From Pyrocephalus nanus (Eukaryota > Chordata > Aves > Passeriformes > Tyrannidae): DNA of 64,000 nucleotides. The position numbers and the translations under genes were made by a program. The first letter of the stretch is position 1; each line of letters opens with the position of its first letter. Below, in pieces: positions 20,478 to 31,050 of the stretch. The DNA is taken from the NCBI GenBank assembly GCA_038380795.1, contig CM076269.1:3968001-4032000 (forward strand), read 5' to 3'. The notes under the pieces are model-generated. The model searched no databases. It saw only the letters and a list, made by a program, of their open reading frames with translations, and was not told the origin of the DNA.

Positions 20478-22049
20478 CAGGGAGAATGGCTCTGTGTGAA
20501 ATACCCATGGGGGGGGCTGCATTTGTAACCCCTGTTTGTAAGAGGGAAAATGGGTGGGATTTGTGTGCTGGGTGTCCACAGAAGAGAAGGTCTGTCTTCC
20601 TTTTGACTTGCTTAAGTGTTTGGAAACATAACCTTGTGTACACCAGGCAGTGCACATCTGGGTCAGAGCGTGCCAGCACGGGGGGTGTGTATGAGCGTGG
20701 CCACAACAGTTTGTTTGGGAGGCAGTGTCAGCAGGAGAGGTAGTTGGGGGGTTCCTCTTGCAGAGATGCTTTTCTGGGTGGCATAGTGGGATGCTGAGGT
20801 TGGTAGAAGCTTTAGAAGTACTTGTTGCACACAGTTGTGGGCCTAGCTGTGATGCTCATGTGCTGGGAAGATGCAAAGCAGTAGGTTCAGAGAGGTGTCT
20901 GCTTTTCTGAGCACAGAGCATCGCTGAAAAGTGCTGAGCATGGAGATGGGTTGTGTGTAGGCAGGGGTGAAGTGCCCATCAGAGCAGCAAGCTCTGCCAG
21001 TGCTTGTTAAGGAAGGAGGACGTGCAGCTCTCAAGGGCAGGGAGTCCATGCTGTCTGGGACAGGAAGGGTCCATGGTCTTGTCAGAGCTTTTCTAAGAGA
21101 ACAAAAGTGGAGAACCCTGAGTCCAGGCTCCTGCATGTGCCCTGTGAAAGCCACATCCACGTCACCCATCTCTCCTGGGCTGAATCAGGGGTTAGCACTT
21201 GGTCCCTGTCTCTGCTGATGAGTGCAGCAGGTTTTCCTGGCAGCCCCATCCGGCTCCCTTCCACTTGGGGTGCTCTGCCATTCACGCCCTCCCAGCAGCT
21301 TTCAGCCTCTTCTCATTTTGTGGTGCCCCGGGGGGTTTCCAGCAAAGGTGCAGAGCCCACATGCAGAGCACTATTTGATCCTCGGTTTACTTTTCTTGTT
21401 CGGCATTCCTGGGTAGCTGAGAAGTAATCCAGGGGTCCCCGGGGGCCACAGACCAAGGGCTACAAATCACTGCACTCCTCTTATGTCTGTCAAGGAGTTT
21501 TGCAACTGCCCCTGTGCCTGTGGGTGGGCAGGAGGTGCTGTCCTCTAACCAACTGGGTGAAGCAGCAACCCACACGATTTTCAAGACTTTGAGTGCCCTA
21601 AAGAGGTGTTCAACACCCCTGTGCCATGCAGCAGTTTTGGGGCAGTGCTAAGGGCTGGAAGGGCAGAAACAGCATCCACAGGGCAGGCAGCAGTGCACGG
21701 TCCAGAGAGGTGGTGGGAACTGTGGTTTGTGGATTTGCAGACTGCTGGAGCAGTGATGGGAAGGAAAAGATGCAGCAGGATTTGGGCAAGGGTTCTGGGT
21801 TGGATTTGGTTCCTCTGAGGACTTTGCCTCATTGCTGGCAAATGTGCCAGGCAAGCCTTAAATGCATCAAATGGAACTACTTTTCCCTGGTCGTGGTCCT
21901 ACTGCCTTAGAAGAAAGCAGTGGGAAAACAGCTCTGCCCTGTCCTCAGTTGGTTTTTACTGGGTCAGAGTCCATCCTTAGGGTTTTGGTCCTGCTTCCCT
22001 AGCAGACAGAAGTTTGTTTGATTTGAGCGTGGAGCCCTGGGCTGCCTTC
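20473..22049. other. No recognised feature
   Basis: About 1.6 kb of CpG-poor, GC-moderate sequence with only short overlapping frames. Nothing recognised. Confidence 0.5.
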
Positions 22050-22560
22050 CCCTCTCAGCCTCCTAAGGATGCAGCGTTCACCCTCTCTCTCATATGAAAT
22101 GGCGCATCGGTAAGTGCTACTTAAGAAAACACATGTTCTCCCCCTTGAAAGCAGCCCCCCCCCCACTCCCCCCTCACACCAACACCTTTCTTTATTCGAC
22201 CCAAACCTCACCAAGGGGAATTTGCAACAACTGCGGTGATAAATCCGCCCGCAGATAATTGGCAAGAAAACAACACTTGTGCAGTATATAACGTTTTATG
22301 GTTGTTTCATGTACTTTATTATAATACTAATGAGCAGTTATATATCAGGAGCTAACTGCACGCCGGATTAGCTTGTTAGCATGATATGAAACGGCAGAGC
22401 AAATAGTCCAGTCCCCCTCACCCGCGGCCCTCCCCCTACCTCTCGTTCCCATTTGCACTGAGTAATTAGTATGCAAATTAGACCCCGGGACCACACAAGT
22501 TCTAGTATATTACAAGGGCTTTATTATGCTCTTGTGAGTAGATGATGGAAGCGGCCCATG
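22050..22560. promoter_or_regulatory. Strong CNE-like island with POU octamer and OTX-type sites
   Basis: The core at 22190-22560 has ATGCAAAT at 22471-22478, the exact POU octamer, eight bases after a TAATTA core start (22463-22468), so homeodomain and POU words are adjacent. GGATTA (OTX/PITX type) is at 22365-22370. 'gcagttatatatcagg' and 'ttataatactaatgagc' add AT-rich homeodomain words, and CpGs persist near 22235, 22249, 22253, 22290, 22362 and 22364. A C-rich tract sits at 22148-22172. Likely a neural or early developmental enhancer, by motif inference only. Confidence 0.6.
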
Positions 22561-22736
22561 ACAGTGTTTATCTCACTACCTCTCTCTCTTTTTCTCTCTC
22601 ACATACATTGGCAGAGAGTAAACACACACTGAGCTGGGCCCCGTACCATTATGACTCCCTGAAGATGCCACCAGCTTGCCTTTATCCCGACGACCAGAGT
22701 TAAGAGCCTCCTCTGGAAACACCATAACAATGATGT

Positions 22737-22751
22737 TAATAATAATAATAA
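22737..22751 (+). repeat. (TAA)5 microsatellite
   Basis: Five TAA units, followed by CAA/TGATGG-type triplets to about 22770. Confidence 0.9.
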
Positions 22752-23066
22752 CAACCCTGATGATGGTGATGCTAAGAGCAGCCTTGGCTCTGGCAGTCGT
22801 GGTGATGATTGCAGGAGCAAGAAGAAGGATCAGAGTGAGCCAGAATGAGCTCTTTTTCACCTGGGTCATGCTGTAGAAGAGCAAGGTTTGGCCTCAGTTT
22901 CCGGGGATATCCTGCTGTCTTGAGCACAGGATTGTGGTGTGTTAACTGCTCTTGATGTGTGATGGTCAGAGCAAAACATCTTCATAGTCTTTGGTGATTT
23001 CCAAGCTTTGGAGTGGCAGATCTCAGCCAAAGCATGCTTCTGGTCTCCTCTCCCCTTCTGTTTCCT
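22752..23066. other. No recognised feature
   Basis: Triplet-like GATGGT/GTGATG words near 22758-22772 and otherwise ordinary sequence. No gene seen. Confidence 0.5.
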
Positions 23067-23088
23067 GTACACTGAATATTCGGTGTAC
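23067..23088. repeat. 22-bp near-perfect palindrome
   Basis: GTACACTGAAT and ATTCGGTGTAC are back-to-back reverse complements with one mismatch in eleven pairs (T opposite G). No spacer separates the arms. It could be a dimeric protein-binding site or a chance dyad. Confidence 0.8.
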
Positions 23089-24179
23089 CACTTTCTCTTT
23101 TTCCATTTATTTCTCATTGAGGTGGTCTCCAGACATGTATCTGATGATGGACAGAGCTCCTTGAATATAGGTGTTTTCCATTTAAATTAAACTGTAAGGC
23201 ACCAGCAGCATCCTCTGTCTCTGCTGCCATCGTGACTCAGATGTCACCGAGGCACAGATTGAAGTCAGTCTCCACGGGCCATGGGTGCTGTGCTGGGAGA
23301 CTGAACATGGTGCCATGGGGCTGTACTCCTGCCCATAGGAGCTGAACCCACCAGCTTGGGTGCCCAGCACTCTATGGAGCCATTAGTTATAATTTCTGGT
23401 TATCATAAGCAGGGCTGATGTCAGTCTGGTCAGCTGAGTGTGAATGCATACAGACTGATTCCCACCCCTGACCCAGCCTGCTCTCTTGAGGTCTGAGATC
23501 TGGGGTCTCACTTAGTTGGGGGTGCTCTTTGGGTTGAAGCAGTGGGTGTTGAGCAGCTGGCAGGGGTGAAGGAATGGAAGGAATCTCAACAAAACCACGT
23601 CCCCACTTCTTGGCCCCTTGTGGCATGCAGTCACCTCCACAAGTGTGTGAGCTCCATCTCAGAAACAAGCAGCTTTTTGCCCAGAAGTTTTCCACTAGAA
23701 AGCCCTGGCCGTGAAAGTCTTGGGCTTTGACCAAAAGATGTTGTGTGAGGGGGCCCATGCACTCTGTGGAAATGCAGACCCTTGCAATCACCGTAGTGCT
23801 TCTGCAGGTGCCCAGGACTTCATGAAGGTACACTGGAGCCAGATGATGGGCCTGGGGTGAGGGCAGAGAGATCTGGATTGGCACCAGACTCTGTGCTGGG
23901 CTGCCCATGGGGGCAGGGCAAGTGTGGCAGGCATCAGGTGTTAAACCATCTGCGGGGAGCTGCCTTTTTGGGGATCGCTGCCAGCATTCACTTTGGTTCG
24001 TTCCTATTTGCACCCGGCTTTTTCTCACCCTGAGAGCTGACCATCCTGTGTGTTTGCTGTTCTGGAGGACAAAGAGAAAGGGAAAACCAGAGGGATGGTT
24101 TGCTTCTCTGGGAGGTGTCTTCTCAGGGCTTAAAACCGAAGAACTTTGTGCAAAAGGAGAGAGAGCCTGAAATCCCAGA
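23089..24179. other. No recognised feature
   Basis: Roughly 1.1 kb without CNE texture or repeats. A 297-codon minus-strand frame spans 23387-24280; it has no recognisable domain and composition typical of chance frames, so it is not called. Confidence 0.5.
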
Positions 24180-24730
24180 GCGGGAAAAAAAATTGGCCAC
24201 ATTCGTCCTGAGCATAAGCGAAGGGCAGGGGAGGGAATCTGTAGAGGCGGCAGTTTTTGTAAAGCGCTGAAGTGCCCCACACATCATGCCCTGACAGGCC
24301 CTGATGTTAGCTCCCGGAATGGATCACAGGAGACTCATTAGAAAAAACAAATATTATCACACGCTGAAATGATTTATGGAGAAAAATGAAAAATTTTGTG
24401 TTGTTGCGTCCTCGCTCTCCGGCTCTCCTTTGCTTTCGCTCGGGGAAGTTATTTATGGCAGCGGGCCCTTAACAAGAGCAAGGCAAAGCGCCGAGCCGCT
24501 CGCTCCTGCAAACTGCCTGCATTTGATTTTTATTAGCGAGTTAAAACTTCCTTCTTTTCACCTCCCCCCCTTCCCCTCGCGCGCCTTTATTATCCCGGAC
24601 TAGCCGAAATGCATTTTAATGCCTACTACTTGTGCTTTTAATAGTGATCCTATCGCCACCCCAGCAGCAAATAAAGTGACATTGACGGAGGGGGAGGAAG
24701 GCCGGACAGACAGCCGGGCAGACAGGAAGG
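24180..24730. promoter_or_regulatory. CNE-like island overlapping CpG-rich DNA
   Basis: AT words such as 'aaaaacaaatattatcac', 'gaaatgatttatgg' and 'ttttattagcgagttaaaac' alternate with CpG-dense text. AAATGCATTT at 24607-24616 is a perfect palindrome with a POU-type ATGCAT core, followed by 'ttttaatgcc' and 'cttttaatagtgatcc'. It may be an enhancer or a distal promoter. Confidence 0.55.
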
Positions 24731-24910
24731 AGTTACAGCCCGCGTGCGCTCGCTCCTCGGCTGCTCGGCGCCGATACCTTCCCAGTAACCCGAGAGCTGT
24801 TTTATTGTCACAGCAGCAAATGCACACACCCCATGGGTCACCACCGATGTGTTGGCAGCCCCGGCAGCGTGCCGTGCCCCGGCGCGTGGCACTGGGTCCC
24901 CACGGAGGTG
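24400..24910. promoter_or_regulatory. Broad CpG-rich block (possible CpG island)
   Basis: By eye there are around 45 CpGs in 500 bp, including the dense 'ctcgcgcgcc' patch near 24577 and 'gctcggcgccgatacc' near 24763. Vertebrate bulk DNA would be several times poorer. No TATA box, exon or donor was recognised, so an orphan CpG island or polycomb-type element is as likely as a promoter. Confidence 0.5.
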
Positions 24911-25714
24911 GCTGGTCCTCTCCCTCCCATCCCTGACCAGCACTGGTGGGTGGGAGGCACCACGGTCCCTGCGGAACCGGCAGATCCTTTGCGTCCCACC
25001 CGTGAGCAGGGGCGGTGGGCAGGAGGTGTGGAGCTTCCCGCAGGCTTTGCAGGTGATCCTGGGTGGGGGCTCTGTACCCTCTGCTCTGCTGCCTGAGGGG
25101 AACAGCCCTATGACTTCCCAGTCAGGGCCCTTGGCTCCTGGCCTCACACAGGATGCTCCTTTGCCACGGCCTCAGTTGGACTGGGAAGAGGGGCTGGTGC
25201 CTTTCCCCTTGAGCACACAGCCTGGCCACTGGGGCAGTTTTCCTGGCCTCAACCCAGCCAAATTACCACCCTTGGTGTCACCCAGTGGGAAAAACCTGGC
25301 AGGGGTCAAAGCCAGCCTCCGAGGTGCCATCCCCTCCACTCAGTTGCTAAGTGTTTCCAGGGCCACAGTGGCTATGCCAGGCTTTGGCCCCCCCGGGAAC
25401 TCTCTGTGTGGCTGGATGGATCCGTTCTTCCCCGGCCAAGCATCCCCGAAGCGGCAGGATAAACTTTCCGGAGCGATGGTTATCATCTGGCCTTTCCCTC
25501 TACTCCCTCTTTGTGAGGGGCTATTCACATGAACCCAGTCCGGGCGTCCTCCCAGCCTGGGGGTCCTCCCAGCCCTGGCCACGACGGCTGCCTTTCCCAG
25601 CGGTGTCCAGGGCTTTCAAGGGAGCTGGGATCCCCACACTGGTTAATGCCCGCTGACACCTGCAGCTCCTCTGCTGGTGCTGCTGGCTGGGGGAGGTGCA
25701 GGGAGGGGGGATGG
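24911..25714. other. No recognised feature
   Basis: GC-rich sequence with frames up to 227 codons (24849-25532, plus) that are Pro/Gly/Leu/Ser-rich and overlap others on both strands. No domain recognised. Confidence 0.5.
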
Positions 25715-25870
25715 TTGGTGGCGTTATTATGAAGAGCTCAGCAGGCCTGGGGCCGTCCATTGTCCGGGTGGCAAATAAATAAATAGAAGAAAGCAAGTCT
25801 TCCCTATGGCTCGGCAACGGGAGGTTAACAGCTGGACATGACATGACAAATTAGGCGTTTTTTTTTTTCC
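25715..25870. promoter_or_regulatory. CNE-like island
   Basis: 'gcgttattatgaag', 'gtccattgtccgggtgg' (ATTGT is a SOX-type word), 'caaataaataaatag' and 'gacatgacatgacaaatt' make a compact island with CpGs, ending in a T run. Confidence 0.4.
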
Positions 25871-26029
25871 TGCGGGGGCTGATCCCAGCAGCTTGGTGTG
25901 AGGAGGAGGGATGAGGGAGAGCAGCTGAAGGAGGGGAGGGAGAAATCCGCTGGGTGAGGGTCCCACTGGCTCCTAGAGAGGCTTTGTCCCAAGCCGGCCG
26001 CCTCCCTCCCCACCAAGTCAGGTCCCCAG

Positions 26030-26290
26030 GACAAGTCTCTAGAAATATGGTGGGATTATCCTCCGAAAGGGAATCCCAAACCCTGAACCACCCAGCTCAA
26101 CCCCGCGCACCTGATTCACGCAACGACAGGTCCCCGCAGCCAGGCCCCATGTTGTGTCCCCCCTCCGGCGCAGCTCCGCGCCGAAATCAGGCAGCACGGT
26201 GCCTTTTAACGGCCAATAAAACCCGGAATTCTCCAGCAGGAAAAGCAAGGAAATTAATCAAATCGTGGATCTGCTGTGAATTACGCGCTC
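26030..26290. promoter_or_regulatory. CNE-like, CpG-rich island
   Basis: About 13 CpGs lie within 140 bp (26100-26230), followed by 'cttttaacggccaataaaac' (a CCAAT word) and 'gaaattaatcaaatcg' near 26250-26265. Possibly a regulatory module; weaker than the best islands. Confidence 0.4.
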
Positions 26291-27319
26291 ACCTCCCATC
26301 TGCCCGTTCAGCCGGCTCACCTTCCCCTCCCTGCCTGCAGCCCCTTTGGCTTGCTGCGGGAGGGAGCCTTTATGGCTGTGCCTGGAGCCCTTGCCGTTTG
26401 TCGTGGGCTTAATAGAAAATGTGTTAAACATACAGGAAATGGCCCAAAAGTTACCAGTGGGTCTAGTTTGCTTGATTTGTTTCTCCTTTTTTTGGGAGTG
26501 GCGGGGAGTGGTTGGTTTCATTTGGAAATTGCAGGATGCAATAGCATCTTGTCTCGTCCCCAAGATGCGACAGTGGCCCTGACTCAGTGTGCTGCTGGTG
26601 GCAGTGATGTCGGTCACACAGAATGCACTTTTGTTAGCTGGGGGTTTTTTTTGAGGCTCCTCTCCTGGCATTTCAACCAAACCCATTCTCCCTCCACTTC
26701 AAACGGCTGCTGCACTGCATGTCCAGTGCTGAGGTACCTGGGCCCCTCCCTATGCCTTACTGTCTTCTCCTTGTCCCAGCAAGTGGGCACTTTGAGCCTG
26801 GCCTGCCTCCATGGCTTTTGCTTCCACCCTTGTGCCTCCCAGGACCTGCCAAGGGCCTTGGTGCCCCCAGGAGGGACTGTTGCAGCTCCTTGGTGAGCCT
26901 CCATGTGCAAGCACTGTTCTGTCCAGAATTGCTCTTGTAGCCCTTTCTGTACAGTACAGTCACTCTTTGCAGCGTGCTGACTTTGATGAAGGCTTTGAGA
27001 GAGCTGGAGTCTTCTTTGTGCCACCGGTGAAAGTTGGGTGCAGTTATGAGTTATTTGATGTCACTCATGCTCGGGTTGCTCTGAGTTCCCATCACTGCAT
27101 GGATGTGGCTGGAGAGGATCTGCTTGCTCCCTTCCATCCCAGCTGATGTGCCTGGGACCCAGAAGGGTCCTCTAAAGCAGCAAACAGGACTCAGGCCACC
27201 CAGCAGAAGTAGCCAGGATGTTTTTTTTTGTATGGTGGACACCAGTGGAGCCATCACCGTGACTGTGGTGTGGATGGGCCCAAGGGAGCTGGAGCCATGG
27301 TGGGTGGTCAGCAGGGAGA
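26291..27319. other. No recognised feature
   Basis: Ordinary sequence; 'aatagaaaatgtgttaaac' near 26411 could be a small AT-rich element. The 206-codon plus frame at 26276-26896 is Leu/Ser/Pro/Cys-rich and has no recognised domain. Confidence 0.5.
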
Positions 27320-27640
27320 CTCTATAAACCCCATCAATCTTCTCCTCTGGCTCCCATACATCTGCTTGCAAAGGGAGGGGGAGGCAATAACCTGGCTATC
27401 CGCTCACCATTGGCGCTTTGGGAGGTGGTGGAAGGGGGAGGAAGGGGGGAAACGCCAGCCCCGATCCCTTGGCAACTGTGGTCTGAAATATTAACTGGAA
27501 GAATGTGCCCAAGACTTGTCCCCCACGCTGGCCTGCTCCAGCACTGCCTCCTGGGGGGGCGCGGGGAGGGGGCAGCCTGTTTGCACAGCCCAAGTGTCAA
27601 CTAATTAATAGGAGTTTACAGGAACATTTCCAGGGCAGCT
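27320..27640. promoter_or_regulatory. Weak CNE-like region
   Basis: Scattered conserved-looking words: 'cccatcaatcttctcc', 'gctatccgctcaccattgg', 'ctgaaatattaactgg' and 'tcaactaattaataggag' (TAATTA near 27602-27607). They are separated by G-rich filler, so the boundaries are uncertain. Confidence 0.35.
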
Positions 27641-28384
27641 GGCTGAGGAGCAGTGAGGGAAGCGCCCCACATTTCTTGAATCCCAGCCATCACCCAGTGC
27701 TCTTCTTGGAGGGGCAGTAGATGATTTGATTTGTTTAGGAGTCCATGTGACCAAAGCAGCCCAGCTGATCACTGCATCGCTCCTGCCTGTGCTGCCACCG
27801 TGCAAAGGACTGCCCATGGCTTGTTCTTGGGAATTCCTTCGGTGCATGGACACACTTCTCTTCCCAGAGTTCAAAGTGCCTGTTGCAAGACCCAAGTGGG
27901 CGAATTTGTTAATGCGTGTGTCCTACAGCATTCCCTGAGCTACCATGCTTGGTTGAGGAGCAGTGAGTTTCACATCCTGCTCTCTGTCCTCCAAGGTACA
28001 GGCGTGGATGAGTCCATTCCAGACCTCAATTTTTCCCGTTTTCTCAAATAACATGAAGGATGCTTCCTGGGAAGTGAATATACCCACAGTAGTGTATGTG
28101 CTGGATGGTCCCCTCGGAGCACGTGCTCTGCTTCCTCTTGTGTTGACTGTGTAGACACCAGTGAGAGGCTTTGCTTATACATCTGTCCCAATCCATAGGA
28201 TGTTCCTTGGGACCAGCTCCTCTCCTGTGCTTCGCCTGGTCATGGTGCAGGGATCTTACAGAGGCAGCCAGGATGGAGCTGTCCTGGGGTAGGGAAGGGC
28301 ACAAGCTGGGGGAGCACCCCAGGCTGCAGGGCAGCCCCACAGACCACACCACAGAGAGCGAGGCTGGAGACCCCTGCTCCAAGC
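27641..28384. other. No recognised feature
   Basis: CpG-poor, GC-moderate sequence with no repeat family, CNE texture or gene recognised. Confidence 0.5.
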
Positions 28385-28640
28385 ATCCCTGAATTTAAGG
28401 CCTACCTGGCTGTGATCTTTGAACAAACCAATAAATGAAGTGTAATAACCAAAACAGTGATTGTTTTCCTCGCAGTAGCTGTGGAAATCTCCCCCAGGGG
28501 AGCACAGAGCTGCCAGCCTCAGGTTTTAGATCACAATCCCACTAACCTTCCTGTCCCCTGGGCAATAGTTTACCGCTGCTGCCCTCAGAGCTAGGCTCTA
28601 TTTATTATATATACTGGCCTCTGTGTGTGGTGATGTGTTC
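28385..28640. promoter_or_regulatory. CNE-like island
   Basis: Contains 'aaaccaataaatgaagtg' (CCAAT-type), 'gtaataaccaaaac' and 'agtgattgttttcctcg' (ATTGTT is SOX-type), then at the right 'ctatttattatatatactgg'. Balanced composition and few repeats fit a regulatory element. Confidence 0.4.
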
Positions 28641-29869
28641 GTAAAGCCTGATTGAGCTGTGAGGAAAAGTGCACTCGAGGGGAAGGAGAAGACAAATGCC
28701 TGATTTGGCCTGCCCTAAATATGGGCTTATAACCTCTGTGGGTGCTGCCAGAGGGTTCAAGTCGATCATACAGATGCAGCCCCAGCCACACAAAGCTGTT
28801 CCTTGATAGCCATCTTCTGGAGGGGACCACAGTCATCCCTGCCATTGTGACCACCCCTGCTGTGCCCAAAGGGCTGCAGCAGCACAGCAGGACCCAAACA
28901 GCTTTCTCTGAGCTGGTGGCTTGCCCTTTGCATGGATCTGCAAAGTCCAGCTTGGAGAAACTGAGATTCCTGACCATGCAGGTGCAGCTTGAAGCAGCCA
29001 GCAGACGGGACCCCAGCACAGCTGGGCATCTGCAAGTGTTTACCTTCAGGTGATGACTGGACAATCAGGCCACTGTGGGAAGGACAGTGCTCTGATCTTC
29101 TGACTGTGCAGATCTTTGGCACTGGGCTTGGAAAGAACCTTATCAGGGTGGCAGAAATTAGCAGAGACCCATGGCCCGTGCTGTCCAACATCCTTGGAGT
29201 GTGCTGGAGACCTTTGGAGTTACTGTGCTGCAGGGAGAGGATCCACAGACAAAACCTTGGCCAAAGGGGGAGGAGGGATTTCTACAGGGGTGCACTGGCT
29301 TGGGGATGTGTGTGTGTATCTGTTCACAAGTGTACACAAACCTGCCCTGGTTTGATACAAATGTGAGCTGAGACTGTGATAGAACAGGAGACAAAATAGA
29401 TTGGGCCCTGTCAAACTGCTGGGGGATGGCATGGCTCAGGAAAGCCCCAGTGGACAAGCAAGACACTGTTCTCCTCTCCAAAACCCCGCTGTGAGTTGAG
29501 CATCAGCTGTAGTTGCCTCCAGGCTCTGGAACCATTTACTGCTGGACCAGGACTTGGTGTTTCAGACCCATATTCTTACCTATATCCCAAAAGTCACCCT
29601 CCTAGGATGGCTGGCAGTGGGAATGTGCTCTGGCAGACAACGTGGCTGGCAGCTCCTGGAGTCTTCAGCATTTCCCTGCTTGTCTTGCCATGGTTTCTAC
29701 TGCAATATCTGTGCTAGGTGAGAGCCCAGTATAGACTGATGTGGGAGCTGGCAGACTGGGAATGACAGGGCTACCCCAGCCACTCAGGAAGGGGCACAGT
29801 GGTACAGCACAGACATAGTTACTCTTCATTGGGGTAACAGAGGGCTACAAGGTCTTTCATTTTCCAGGA
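28641..29869. other. No recognised feature
   Basis: About 1.2 kb with no recognised content. A B-box-like GGTTCAAGTC near 28753 was noted but has no matching A box or tRNA fold. Confidence 0.5.
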
Positions 29870-30080
29870 ATCTGCTCCCTCCCCCTACATTTAGCTTTCC
29901 TATATAATATTCCACGCTGTAGCCTATAAATGCTGCTCTGAGCCCACAGCCTGATTGAATTTGGAAGCCTTTGTTTACAGATGTCTGGCTGTACAGGGGT
30001 ATTTATTGAATTTTCCATGAAATGTTGCTCCTCTAATGCTGTAAAGCACAAGCTGCCCACATCAGAGGAGCTCCGTGTTA
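29870..30080. promoter_or_regulatory. CNE-like island
   Basis: 'tttcctatataatattcc', 'agcctataaatgctgc', 'cctgattgaatttgg', 'tttgtttacagatg' (GTTTAC is a forkhead-type word) and 'ggtatttattgaattttcc' occur in about 200 bp with low GC relative to the flanks. Confidence 0.45.
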
Positions 30081-30884
30081 AGGGATCGGGTTTCGCAGAG
30101 AGGCATTGCTCGCCCCATCGCTCTCCCTCGCCAACCTTTCCCCTGCCAGGGGAGGAAGGTAGGTGCTGGAGTCCATGTGCAGCAGGGATTTCAGGGGACT
30201 CTGGCCCTCGAGAAGAAAGCTGGCTGTCTTGTGGCTCTGAAGAGACCTTGATGGCAGACAGATGTCCAAAGGGCTTTTTTTGGGCCTTCCTTTGAGGTCT
30301 GAAATGTTGGGGTATAGTCAAAACAGTGGATAACTTATTAAGACGTCCCTTCAGTCGCTGTGTAATAGGGTCCATCTTTCCTTGTTGATCTGATCTACTT
30401 CTGCCCCACAAGCAGAAGGCCCTTATCAGCAAAAGAAGTAGGATTTTCTTCCTGGGAGACCTTTGTGGAGCCCCTTGGAGCATCCTCTGACCTCGTTGTG
30501 TCATTTTTAACCTTTGTCTTGAGGGGAAAGTGAGGGAGAGCCTGGTCTGTGAAGGACACATCCGGGACCTGCCATACTTGTCGTGGTGGCTGGAGGAATG
30601 TGTCTTCCTTCCTCGCGGGGGAAAAGTACAAAACCATCTTGCAAAACTCTGGGTCAGGAGCCCCAGGATCTCTGATGTAAAATAAATGATTCTCGGGAGA
30701 GAGCATGTGTTCACCATGTTAGAAAAACAAGCCCCCTGCAAACAGCACATACCAAACTCAGCCCAGAGGAAGGGACTTCAGGGGTGGACGGAGAGAGCAG
30801 CCTGAGCATCAGAGCACAGCCTGCCCCCCTCTCCCCGGCTGGATCTTCACACTGGTCCGAGGAGGAGGCAGGAGGGATGGGGGC
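30081..30884. other. No recognised feature
   Basis: Contains most of a 297-codon minus-strand frame (29857-30750), basic and Ser/Arg/Lys/Gln-rich, with no recognisable domain. Part of it overlaps the CNE-like island to the left, which argues against a coding origin. Confidence 0.5.
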
Positions 30885-31050
30885 TTGTTTTCTCAGATTT
30901 GATTGGTTTATTTATGTTTGGTCCGGGCTCCCATCTGGTCCAACTTCAAACAGGGGCTGCCGTGAAGTGTGGAAGCCACCAAGAGAGAATCTGCAAACAA
31001 CAGTTGTGCAAAGTACATAAATATTTCTGGACATAAAAATGACTGTGTCT
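30885..31050. promoter_or_regulatory. CNE-like island
   Basis: 'gattggtttatttatg' (ATTGG CCAAT-type word, then a forkhead/HOX-like TTTATTTATG), and to the right 'caaacaacagttgtgc' and 'tacataaatatttctgg'. AT-balanced between GC-richer flanks. Confidence 0.4.

Noticed and set aside
23387..24280. 297-codon minus-strand open frame
   Set aside because: No recognisable domain or motif, Ser/Pro/Leu/His/Gln-rich chance-like composition, and no splice or promoter context. Frames of this size can arise by chance in 64 kb of GC-rich DNA.
24849..25532. 227-codon plus-strand frame
   Set aside because: Pro/Gly/Leu/Ser bias follows base composition; it is overlapped by other long frames on both strands.
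28740..28775. tRNA B-box-like GGTTCAAGTC
   Set aside because: No matching A box at the right distance and no cloverleaf could be drawn.
29857..30750. Second 297-codon minus-strand open frame
   Set aside because: It partly overlaps a CNE-like island, is basic and Ser/Arg-rich, and has no family signature.
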